This document shows, piece after piece, positions 1 through 4,934 of a stretch of DNA of 22,064 bases (within the stretch, counting starts at the first letter, position 1; every line of letters starts with the position of its first letter). This stretch comes from a virus. The position numbers and the translations under genes were made by a program. Under the pieces are notes generated by a model. The model worked only from the letters and a program-made list of their open reading frames with translations, made no database searches and was not told the DNA's origin. The stretch spans positions 1 to 22,064 of IMG/VR virus record IMGVR_UViG_3300044858_003320; one strand, given 5' to 3'.

Positions 1-98
1 GTCGTGCAATTTATCCTGTATCTATATGGGATCATGGTCATTGGTTTGACTAGCAATTGGTATTAGGTATGTAGGTTATAGGGTAGGGATGGGTGGAA
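1..98. other. Left edge, no assignable gene
   Basis: Two plus-strand frames are open from the left edge. Frame 1 gives a hydrophobic tail ending at 66 with TAG, and frame 3 gives a tail ending in WDHGHWFD at 51 with TAG. Either could be the last codons of an upstream gene, and nothing in the window decides between them. Bases 67-98 are G-rich and show no hairpin or promoter that I can support. Confidence 0.3.
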
Positions 99-154
99 AA
101 TTAACTTAATTTTGTAGCTACATTTGGAATAATTAACTTAATTTTGTAGCTACA
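99..154 (+). promoter_or_regulatory. Twin direct-repeat promoter/operator
   Basis: An exact 24-base unit occurs twice, at 99-122 and 131-154, with a 32-base period. Each unit contains TTAACTTAATT, a Bacteroidota-type -7 box TAATTTTG (107-114 and 139-146), and the perfect 10-base palindrome TGTAGCTACA (113-122 and 145-154) overlapping the end of the box. A dimeric regulator on the palindrome would cover the -7/start region. For the second box, TTTG at 111-114 is 24 bases upstream, slightly long for a -33 element. It would drive the 178-1564 gene run. Confidence 0.6.
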
Positions 155-177
155 ATTAAAAACTTAAAAACAACACT

Positions 178-441
178 ATGGATTTAGAATTAATTTTACA
201 AACAGCAGCAGAATGTTTAGCCCTTAAACCAAATTTATCAGACAACCCAAATGGGTATGATAAAGCAATTCTTGGATTAACCGATAATGGACAACTGGTT
301 TACTCAAAAGAAATTATGGTTAAGCTTTTAATGGAAGTAGATGAAGAACTTTCGGAAGAAGATGCTTGGGAATTTCTTGAATTCAATTGTTTTTCTGCTT
401 ATGTTGGCGAACAAACTCCTATTTATGTAAATACTTATTAA
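178..441 (+). CDS. Small acidic conserved phage protein
   Basis: This 87-residue acidic protein is first in the left operon and starts 24 bases after the twin operator. Its C-terminal half has the pattern VYSKEIMVKLL, then EEDAWEFLEFN, then AYVGEQTPI. I recall this pattern from a widespread short phage and bacterial hypothetical family (EAxEFxEFN followed by YVGExTP), but no function is known to me. There is no signal peptide, membrane segment or Cys cluster. The start is preceded by the A-rich AAAAACAACACT with no Shine-Dalgarno sequence. The next gene begins 3 bases after the stop, so the two are probably translated from one message. Confidence 0.75.
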   Translation: MDLELILQTAAECLALKPNLSDNPNGYDKAILGLTDNGQLVYSKEIMVKLLMEVDEELSEEDAWEFLEFNCFSAYVGEQTPIYVNTY

Positions 442-444
442 TTT

Positions 445-723
445 ATGGCAAAAAGTAAACCAATTGGAGTTAGATTTGACTTATATAAGTTGGATATGAT
501 TCAAAAAGAGCAAAATTTGACATCTATTCAGCAAGTAGTGAATTATTTAATGGATAATTATGGCAAAATAAAGCCCGTAGAGGAGGTTTTGCCAATTAAA
601 CCGATAGAATATCCAAAAAAAGCACAAAAGCCCGAAATAAAGCCTCAAAATGGCAATCCGGAGCCTCCTAATGGGTTGACTGGAATAGATTTAGCTATTT
701 GGAAATCTGAAAATTGGAAATAA
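445..723 (+). CDS. Ribbon-helix-helix-like DNA-binding protein
   Basis: This is a 92-residue protein. Residues 4-40 read as a short beta strand (PIGVRFD) followed by two helices (YKLDMIQKEQNL and SIQQVVNYLMDNY), the layout of Arc/MetJ/CopG ribbon-helix-helix proteins, which bind palindromic operators as dimers. Residues 45-80 form a Pro/Lys-rich, probably disordered tail with repeated PIKP and KPEIKP steps, and the protein ends in a short helix-like segment. It sits in the operon fed by the TGTAGCTACA operators at 99-154, so autoregulation is a reasonable inference. The RHH assignment rests on pattern only; the tail makes it longer than a minimal RHH repressor. Confidence 0.6.
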   Translation: MAKSKPIGVRFDLYKLDMIQKEQNLTSIQQVVNYLMDNYGKIKPVEEVLPIKPIEYPKKAQKPEIKPQNGNPEPPNGLTGIDLAIWKSENWK

Positions 724-750
724 TTCGTATCTTAGCTAAAATATTATAAC

Positions 751-1122
751 ATGTCTGAAGAAAAATTCTCATATTTTGTATCTTATTTAAAAGATTCTTT
801 TGATCAAGCTGTCGTTTGGCATCATCAAACTGATTCTTATGCAGTACATAAGGCTTTAAATAAGTTTTATGATGGTATTCTTGATTTAACAGATGGGTTA
901 GTAGAAAGTGTTAGTGGGATACATGGCCGACCAATGAAATATCAAATTGACAGTCCTGTGGATTATAAAAATCCAGAACAAGTGATTAAATATTTTAAGT
1001 CTTGTTATAATATGATTGAAAAAGAAAGAAAAGATATATACCAAGAAACTTGGATTCAAAATCAAGTAGATGAAATATCTGCGTTGTTTGCATCAACATT
1101 ATACCTATTAAGTTTAAAATAA
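751..1122 (+). CDS. Dps/ferritin-like small protein
   Basis: This 123-residue helical protein contains HHQTDSYAVHKALNKFYDGI followed by DLTDGLVES. The core resembles Dps/ferritin-like proteins carried by other phages, some catalogued as DUF5856 (from memory). His33, Asp48 and Glu52 are spaced +15 and +19, the spacing of the second His, Asp and Glu of the Dps ferroxidase site. The first His (24 or 25) is closer than in Dps, so iron oxidation is not assured. A role in binding iron or protecting DNA would be inference. It starts 27 bases after the previous stop, and its TAA overlaps the next ATG (TAATG), which implies translational coupling. Confidence 0.6.
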   Translation: MSEEKFSYFVSYLKDSFDQAVVWHHQTDSYAVHKALNKFYDGILDLTDGLVESVSGIHGRPMKYQIDSPVDYKNPEQVIKYFKSCYNMIEKERKDIYQETWIQNQVDEISALFASTLYLLSLK

Positions 1123-1277
1123 TGAAAAGTAAATTAAAAATGATGAAAAGAGCAGATGGCTCTTATTCTCGTAGAGGTTTGTGGGATAACATTCGTGCAG
1201 CTGCTGGATCTGGTAAAAAGCCAACTCCTGAAATGCTAAAGCAAGAAAAGAAAATTAAATCAGAAGAAAAAAAATAA
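1122..1277 (+). CDS. Small basic protein (GLWDNIR motif)
   Basis: This 51-residue, strongly basic protein has a core of MMKRADGSYSRRGLWDNIRA followed by AAGSGKKPTPEM and a Lys/Glu-rich C-terminal helix. The core 'GLWDNI...AAGSGKKPTPE' is one I recall from many uncharacterised aquatic phage proteins, and no function is known to me. The start overlaps the preceding stop (TAATG) and the next gene begins 3 bases downstream, so it is firmly inside the operon. Its Arg codons are CGT or AGA, with CGT used more than in most of the window. Candidate roles are DNA binding or a minor virion component, both inferred from charge and company only. Confidence 0.65.
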   Translation: MKSKLKMMKRADGSYSRRGLWDNIRAAAGSGKKPTPEMLKQEKKIKSEEKK

Positions 1278-1279
1278 TT

Positions 1280-1564
1280 ATGTCTGGAGCTTGGCAAAGA
1301 AAAGAAGGAAAAAATCCTGAAGGTGGCTTAAATGCCAAAGGTCGTGCATCTTACAATGCAGAAACAGGTGGCAATTTAAAAGCTCCTGTAAAATCAGGTG
1401 TTAATCCTCGTAGAGTTTCTTTTGCAGCTCGTTTTGCTGGTATGTTAGGTGCTATGAAAAAGCCAAATGGAGAACCTACTCGTAAAGCGTTAGCACTTAA
1501 AGCTTGGGGATTTGGTAGTGTTGAAGCAGCTCGTAAGTTTGCTAACGCACATAAGAAATCTTAA
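1280..1564 (+). CDS. DUF6321-like basic phage protein
   Basis: This 94-residue, very basic protein has the conserved phrases NPEGGLNAKGRASYN, GGNLKAPV, NPRRVSFAARFAGM and GEPTRKALALKAWGFGS. They match a common phage family catalogued, as I remember it, as DUF6321. The function is unknown; the family is frequent in phages and often lies near other small basic proteins. Five of its seven Arg codons are CGT and two AGA, a bias otherwise clearest in the major capsid gene here, so it may be highly expressed. It is last in the left operon and converges on the minus-strand operon with a 1-base gap. No clear hairpin separates the two stops. Confidence 0.75.
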   Translation: MSGAWQRKEGKNPEGGLNAKGRASYNAETGGNLKAPVKSGVNPRRVSFAARFAGMLGAMKKPNGEPTRKALALKAWGFGSVEAARKFANAHKKS

Positions 1565-1565
1565 T

Positions 1566-1832
1566 CTATTGCTCTGGAGTTTGATCTTCTAATATTTTTT
1601 TACCTGCATCAGATAATGGTCGCGAAAATAGTCTAAGCTTTTTACCGGTATTTGGGCATACAAAAGTAATACCAGCATCTTGGTATGCTTTTAATACTAT
1701 TTCTAAACCACCTTCACCATCAGGGCTTGCGCCTACTACATGAGGTTCGTCATAATCAAATTGCATACAAAAATCACATCCTTCTGTATATACTTGTATT
1801 TCTTTTGGAATTTCTGTTTTTTTCTTTGCCAT
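1566..1832 (-). CDS. Hypothetical protein with Cys pair
   Basis: This 88-residue protein is the last gene of the minus-strand operon and ends in TAG. It has a Lys-rich N-terminus, a CxxC pair (Cys19, Cys22) in GCDFCMQF, and a third Cys (59) in FVCPNTGKKLRLF. The layout CxxC...CP resembles a small zinc ribbon lacking its fourth Cys, with Asp or His as a possible substitute ligand. I do not recognise the family. The start lies 1 base downstream of the stop of the 58-residue zinc-ribbon gene, so the two Cys-pair proteins are adjacent and probably cotranslated. A nucleic-acid or protein adaptor role is only a guess. Confidence 0.65.
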   Translation of the reverse strand: MAKKKTEIPKEIQVYTEGCDFCMQFDYDEPHVVGASPDGEGGLEIVLKAYQDAGITFVCPNTGKKLRLFSRPLSDAGKKILEDQTPEQ

Positions 1833-1833
1833 T

Positions 1834-2010
1834 TTATCTTTTTATTTTTGTCATTTTTTCGCAATGTGGGCATTGCACTTCTTCTAGATATCTTACTTCA
1901 ACGCTTTCATCAAACCATTTAATCATATCAGTTTCTATAACTGCTACATGATAATTTAAACATGCGTCACAAACTATTTCAGCTACTTCATATACAACAC
2001 TAACCTCCAT
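1834..2010 (-). CDS. 58-residue zinc-ribbon-like protein
   Basis: Reading the minus strand from 2010 gives a 58-residue protein with two Cys pairs: CDAC (Cys14, Cys17) near the start and CPHC (Cys47, Cys50) near the end. This four-Cys spacing is typical of small zinc ribbons. Between them lie a beta-like segment and an acidic stretch. The start overlaps the end of the upstream gene by 11 bases and the stop is followed after 1 base by the next gene, the compact packing expected of a real operon gene. The target is unknown; phage zinc ribbons can bind nucleic acid or host proteins. Confidence 0.65.
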   Translation of the reverse strand: MEVSVVYEVAEIVCDACLNYHVAVIETDMIKWFDESVEVRYLEEVQCPHCEKMTKIKR

Positions 2011-2353
2011 CATTTATATGTTTTATATCTACTATTTTTACCTCCTCTCCGTCAAGCATTGCATCTAATGTTAACTCAATCATTTCTCTTTGCTCTGGAG
2101 TTAACAATGCAACTTTTTCATGGATTGCTGGTATAGCAAATATATCACTATTTATTTCTTTTTTAATACCGGATCTTACTTCTTCAGTTAAAAATGGATG
2201 GGTTACAATATCATTAAACATCCAATTAATTTTACCTACATAAACTTTAAATAATTTTTCACCCTTTGTTTCAGGATATTGCCTACAAAAATCCTCAAAC
2301 TGTTCTTGAGCTAATTTTAAATTTTGAACAGCACTTATGATGTTAGCACTCAT
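2000..2353 (-). CDS. Hypothetical protein in the exonuclease operon
   Basis: This 117-residue, mostly helical and mildly acidic protein has no motif I recognise. The N-terminal region (NLKLAQEQFEDFCRQYPETKG) and the C-terminal region (LLTPEQREMIELTLDAMLDGEE) look amphipathic. It starts 11 bases inside the end of the exonuclease gene and ends in TAG overlapping the next gene, so translation is probably coupled on both sides. Its place next to the exonuclease makes an accessory role in DNA recombination possible, but the sequence does not show it, and it lacks the length and pattern of RecT or Erf. Confidence 0.65.
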   Translation of the reverse strand: MSANIISAVQNLKLAQEQFEDFCRQYPETKGEKLFKVYVGKINWMFNDIVTHPFLTEEVRSGIKKEINSDIFAIPAIHEKVALLTPEQREMIELTLDAMLDGEEVKIVDIKHINDGG

Positions 2354-3071
2354 TATTAAAGTTTAAATGCGTTTGTTCTAATTCTTGTAAAAATGTTCTA
2401 GCTTTTATAACTTTATTTTCAATGCGTAAAATATCATCTTCACTTCTATTTACATTAAACGTAAGTATTCTTTCGTTAATTGATATATCATCAAATGTCA
2501 TATTGAATTCCACCTTCATTGCTTCTTTAATAAACTCTGGACTTTCTTCTGAAATTACATCCATCTTTTTAAGCAAATAATATTTCTCTTGTTGAATAAT
2601 ACTTTCTGGTGTATTAACTAAACAATATGCAATAGTAGCTTTTCTTGTGCCAGTTAGCCACATATAAGACTGCATTTGCCAATAGTATAAGTTATCTAAC
2701 TTGTCTGGTATGTTACCCAAGAATGTCCAAAGATCATAACTTGATTTTATGTCAATAATAGTATCACCATTAATAATATCTGGCAATCCTGTTATAAAAT
2801 CATTTTTAAATCGTTCTTCGTTTTTACTAAATGGCAATTTAAGATACATTGATAATAAATCAATAGAATCTTGTTCCGCTTCAATGCCCTTCTTCATTTG
2901 CTTTGTTTGTATATCTCGCTTTCTTCCGTATTTTTCAGCGATATAAACTTCAATTAAATGTTTTTGTGCAGTCTTGGATAATACTCCAGCTTCTTTATCT
3001 GCTTTAGTTACAGGTTCGGTCATTAAATAACCGACAGAGCTTGCTCTGATTAGTGTTTCGTTCCAGTTCAT
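2343..3071 (-). CDS. YqaJ/lambda-exonuclease-like recombination nuclease
   Basis: This 242-residue PD-(D/E)XK-fold nuclease is probably a 5'-3' double-strand DNA exonuclease used in phage recombination or end processing. An early helix carries KGIEAEQDSIDLL (Glu64). The metal-binding core is GLPD (Asp98), then IIDIKSS (Asp107, Lys109), followed by the YqaJ-type helix WQMQSYMWLTG (Gln132, Tyr136). The length fits lambda exonuclease and YqaJ proteins (about 200-330 residues). The start overlaps the stop of the upstream gene as TAATG. A RecT/Beta/Erf-like annealase, the usual partner, is not recognisable in the window. The nuclease class is confident; the biological role is inferred. Confidence 0.85.
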   Translation of the reverse strand: MNWNETLIRASSVGYLMTEPVTKADKEAGVLSKTAQKHLIEVYIAEKYGRKRDIQTKQMKKGIEAEQDSIDLLSMYLKLPFSKNEERFKNDFITGLPDIINGDTIIDIKSSYDLWTFLGNIPDKLDNLYYWQMQSYMWLTGTRKATIAYCLVNTPESIIQQEKYYLLKKMDVISEESPEFIKEAMKVEFNMTFDDISINERILTFNVNRSEDDILRIENKVIKARTFLQELEQTHLNFNNEC

Positions 3072-3430
3072 TAAAGTGTGTTTAGTTTGTTGTTATAATG
3101 TTCTAATAGTTCAGGATTGCTTTTGCTCATTAACTCCCAAGCTTTTAATTCCTCTTTAGTTTTGCAAGAATCAATAAATGATTTTGTTTTTTCAGCTAAT
3201 GTTTGCTTTGATTGAGTAGGAATTACTTCAACAATTTCATCATGATAATACCCTAAGCTTTTTAATCTTTCTACATTTTGCTTATGATATTCTTCTACTA
3301 ACTCTCTTGCAATATCAAGAGCTTTGTTTGCAGACTCACCTTGATTAAGAGAAAATTCAACACCAATTTTTTCAGAAGAGTAATTACCTAAATTAAATGT
3401 TCTAGTGTAGTTAACGGTTTGGATGTGCAT
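3071..3430 (-). CDS. Conserved hypothetical upstream of the exonuclease
   Basis: This 119-residue protein begins with MHIQTVNYTRTFNLGNYSSE then KIGVEFSLN, a beta-rich segment I recall from many phage hypotheticals. It continues with a helix (ANKALDIARELVEEYHKQNVERL), a linker, and a C-terminal helical pair (IDSCKTKEELKAWELM, NPELLEHYNNKL). The family has no function known to me. It is second in the operon, 5 bases after the 3436 gene, and its stop overlaps the exonuclease start (TAATG). Conserved placement beside recombination nucleases would suggest a role in DNA recombination, which is inference only. Confidence 0.7.
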   Translation of the reverse strand: MHIQTVNYTRTFNLGNYSSEKIGVEFSLNQGESANKALDIARELVEEYHKQNVERLKSLGYYHDEIVEVIPTQSKQTLAEKTKSFIDSCKTKEELKAWELMSKSNPELLEHYNNKLNTL

Positions 3431-3435
3431 AATAC

Positions 3436-3633
3436 TTATTTTATTCTTGTTACAGTTGTTTTTTCGTCAATAAATTTCACTTTAAATAATTTTTTTTCAT
3501 GTCCTTTTTTCTTTTTAAGATTTGAAACCATAACCATAACAGATGTGTATGGATTGTCAAAAACATAATCTTGGTTTAATTCTAATTCTGCTACTTTACT
3601 TGTAACTGATTCTGGATCTATTTTTCTTGCCAT
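3436..3633 (-). CDS. Small basic hypothetical, first gene of operon
   Basis: This 65-residue Lys-rich protein starts MARKIDPESVTSKVAELELN and continues as alternating beta-like segments (YVFDNPYTSVMVMVSNLKKKKG, KLFKVKFIDEKTTVTRIK). It suggests a small beta-barrel or a DNA-binding peptide, but I recognise no family. It is first in the leftward operon, directly downstream of two TTAATTTAATTAA copies and a -7-like box, so it would be the first product when that operon is turned on. The gap to the next gene is 5 bases. Confidence 0.65.
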   Translation of the reverse strand: MARKIDPESVTSKVAELELNQDYVFDNPYTSVMVMVSNLKKKKGHEKKLFKVKFIDEKTTVTRIK

Positions 3634-3647
3634 TTTATAATTTTTTG

Positions 3648-3694
3648 TAAAATTAATTTAATTAAATATACTAACCAAAATTAATTTAATTAAA
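3648..3694 (-). promoter_or_regulatory. Leftward promoter with two operator-like repeats
   Basis: An 18-base AT-only unit beginning AAAATTAATTTAATTAAA occurs exactly at 3649-3666 and 3677-3694 (28-base period). Both contain TTAATTTAATTAA (3653-3665 and 3681-3693). On the minus strand, TAATTTTG (3683-3676) is a consensus -7 box and TAATTTTA (3655-3648) is a one-mismatch box. For the latter, TTTG (3679-3676) lies 20 bases upstream, a good -33 distance. The gene starts 15 bases beyond. The promoter polarity fits the 3633 operon. Confidence 0.55.
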
Positions 3695-3718
3695 ATAAAA
3701 GGTAGTAAAAATACTACC
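3691..3718 (-). terminator. Second leftward terminator
   Basis: GGTAGT (3701-3706) and ACTACC (3713-3718) form a 6-base-pair stem with a 6-base loop. On the minus strand the hairpin is followed by TTTTATTTTA. It is weaker than the neighbouring hairpin and acts after it, giving a tandem arrangement just upstream of the 3633 promoter. Confidence 0.5.
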
Positions 3719-3720
3719 AT

Positions 3721-3756
3721 TTTAAAAACCCTCCCAGTATAGAAATACAGGAGGGT
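3721..3756 (-). terminator. Leftward rho-independent terminator of the NinG operon
   Basis: ACCCTCC (3728-3734) pairs with GGAGGGT (3750-3756), a GC-rich 7-base-pair stem with a 15-base loop. On the minus strand the stem is followed by a run of five T and then AAA, the usual intrinsic terminator form. It lies 29 bases past the stop of the 3785 gene. Confidence 0.7.
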
Positions 3757-3784
3757 ATATTTGCTTAAAACCACCAATCTACAA

Positions 3785-4330
3785 TTACTTTTGTGTAATA
3801 AATTTCTTTTTTACTAAGTTAAGCTTTGCCCTGTATTCTAGGATCAAAGATTTAAGTTCTTCTCTTGTTGGTCTTACTGTTTGCCTAGCTGTTTCTCTAA
3901 GGTATTCTACTAATGCTCCATTTTCTTCGTTAAGTTTATTCTCAAACTCTTCAATATTACCAGTCTTAAAGTAATTACATTCCATACATTGTGGTCTGCA
4001 ATTAGCTTCCATCCATCTTGTTCCCAAATTTACTCTACCCATAAAATGACCACATTGTATTTCTGCAATAGTATGTTTACCACCACAAGTATAACATTCT
4101 ACCATACCTGTTTTATCTGCATATTTATTTCTTAAATACTGGCTAAATACATGGTCAAGATCTGAAACTAAATTCTGAAAACTTTCTGAATCATCTTCAA
4201 ATTCTTCCATTCTCTTTTGCGTAGAAACCACTGTAGCACATTGCTTGCACATCTTTTTAGAAAAATGATAATCAATATTCCCGCAACTAACGCACCTTTT
4301 CTTCTTCACTATTATTGTTGAATTTCTCAT
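3785..4330 (-). CDS. ninG: NinG/Rap-like recombination endonuclease
   Basis: This 181-residue protein has an N-terminal zinc finger (Cys13, Cys16, Cys28, Cys31) followed by a lambda NinG (Rap)-like HNH-type region: CYTC (Cys79, Cys82), QCGHF (Cys93, His95), then NCRPQCMECN (Cys111, Cys115, Cys118). NinG/Rap is a Holliday-junction-directed endonuclease in lambda recombination; the same role here is inferred from family. The length is close to lambda NinG (about 200 residues). The ATG overlaps the upstream gene by 44 bases; an in-frame GTG at 4309 would shorten the overlap to 23, so the start is not certain. Tandem terminators follow the gene. Confidence 0.75.
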   Translation of the reverse strand: MRNSTIIVKKKRCVSCGNIDYHFSKKMCKQCATVVSTQKRMEEFEDDSESFQNLVSDLDHVFSQYLRNKYADKTGMVECYTCGGKHTIAEIQCGHFMGRVNLGTRWMEANCRPQCMECNYFKTGNIEEFENKLNEENGALVEYLRETARQTVRPTREELKSLILEYRAKLNLVKKKFITQK

Positions 4331-4490
4331 CTTCTTTTAGTTTGTGTAGTTTATCATTTATAAATCTGTATTTACCTATGTGTTTACCTTGTTTTGTAAC
4401 TTCTATAATCATATCCAACCTCTTTGCTAATTCATATATTAATTCTCTATTCTCTATCATAATTCTGTGTTTAATCCATCCATTTACCAT
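4287..4490 (-). CDS. Small basic hypothetical upstream of NinG
   Basis: This 67-residue, basic, mainly helical protein contains ELIYELAKRLDMIIEVTKQG, then beta-like KHIGKYRFI, then a Lys/Glu-rich tail, and ends in TAG. No family is recognised. It overlaps the upstream 42-residue gene by 20 bases and NinG by 44 bases, so all three are on one leftward message. An in-frame ATG ten codons in (IMIENRE) could be the true start; the upstream overlap slightly favours the longer form. Overlap this extensive is common in phage early operons. Confidence 0.5.
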   Translation of the reverse strand: MVNGWIKHRIMIENRELIYELAKRLDMIIEVTKQGKHIGKYRFINDKLHKLKEDEKFNNNSEEEKVR

Positions 4491-4599
4491 GTGTTTTTAA
4501 ATGCCAAAATCTATGCTTTAACACTTCAATTACTAATTTAAAAAATGTATTAGCTTCATACGTTCCAGCTTTGCATGTTAGTTTAAAATTTGTTTTCAT
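4471..4599 (-). CDS. 42-residue first gene of the NinG operon
   Basis: Reading leftward from 4599 gives a 42-residue basic protein: MKTNFKLTCKAGTYEAN, then a helix TFFKLVIEVLKHRFWHLK, ending HGKWMD. I do not recognise it. Support comes from position: it starts 16 bases downstream of a near-ideal Bacteroidota promoter (TTTG, 18-base spacer, TATCTTTG) and overlaps the next gene by 20 bases. There is no Cys pair or signal peptide. It could instead be a leader peptide for the operon. Confidence 0.55.
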   Translation of the reverse strand: MKTNFKLTCKAGTYEANTFFKLVIEVLKHRFWHLKTHGKWMD

Positions 4600-4614
4600 T
4601 TTTGAATATTTTAA

Positions 4615-4644
4615 CAAAGATAATTAATTTAATTAAAACACAAA
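4615..4644 (-). promoter_or_regulatory. Leftward promoter with operator in spacer
   Basis: On the minus strand, TTTG (4644-4641), an 18-base spacer and TATCTTTG (4622-4615) match the Bacteroidota -33/-7 promoter pattern. The 13-base motif TTAATTTAATTAA (4624-4636) lies wholly inside the spacer, exactly where a repressor would block polymerase. It sits 91 bases from the start of the divergent HTH gene at 4727. Confidence 0.65.
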
Positions 4645-4678
4645 ATAAATTTTAAAAAATAATTGGGGAAAAATATTT

Positions 4679-4707
4679 TTTTATTTAAATAAAACTTCTT
4701 TACTTTG
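4679..4707 (+). promoter_or_regulatory. Palindrome and weak -7 box before the HTH gene
   Basis: TTTTATTTAAATAAAA at 4679-4694 is a perfect 16-base palindrome. Six bases later TTACTTTG (4700-4707) differs from the TAnnTTTG -7 box at one position, and the HTH gene starts 19 bases beyond it. No TTG lies at the -33 distance. The palindrome occupies the space upstream of the -7 box and could be an operator, but such palindromes arise easily in AT-only sequence. Confidence 0.4.
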
Positions 4708-4726
4708 TTCTTCAACCAAAATTTTT

Positions 4727-4924
4727 ATGAAAAAACAAAATGTAAAAGACCTTATCTTGCTACACTTAGAGCAAGAAGAAAGGCCACTAGCTTGGCTTGC
4801 AAGAAAATCAGGAGTACCATATGGGACATTGTATGGGATATTAATTCATAGGATTATGAATATTTCGGATGAAAATCTAGAAAAGATAAACAAGGCAATG
4901 GGAACTGATTTTACTAACGATTAA
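4727..4924 (+). CDS. Cro/CI-type HTH regulator
   Basis: This 65-residue protein is essentially one helix-turn-helix domain. RPLAWLARKSGVPYGTLYGI (residues 19-38) gives the HTH, with LARKSGV as the scaffold helix and PYGTLYGI as the recognition helix, followed by a C-terminal helix (DENLEKINKAMGTDF) typical of Xre/Cro/CI-type domains. There is no oligomerisation or cleavage domain, so it is Cro-like in size. It opens the rightward replication operon and faces the leftward NinG operon across a 127-base intergenic region with a 13-base motif and a 16-base palindrome. Control of that divergent region is the natural inference; its actual operator is not shown. Confidence 0.75.
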   Translation: MKKQNVKDLILLHLEQEERPLAWLARKSGVPYGTLYGILIHRIMNISDENLEKINKAMGTDFTND

Positions 4925-4934
4925 TTATAAAAAA

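Noticed and set aside
99-154. Two-copy repeat as a CRISPR array
   Set aside because: Only two copies, an 8-base spacer, and a promoter box in each copy; no cas genes nearby.
1685-1951. Plus-strand open frames at 1685-1951 and 1740-1922, Phe/Leu-rich
   Set aside because: Antisense shadows of the two Cys-pair genes; the apparent membrane character comes from reading Lys-rich DNA backwards.
3755-3763. GTATATTTG as a rightward promoter
   Set aside because: It faces only minus-strand genes and overlaps the stem of a leftward terminator; antisense transcription is possible but unsupported.
2749-4500. Plus-strand open frames at 2749-2946 and 4315-4500
   Set aside because: Antisense to the exonuclease and to the gene before NinG, which have real protein patterns.
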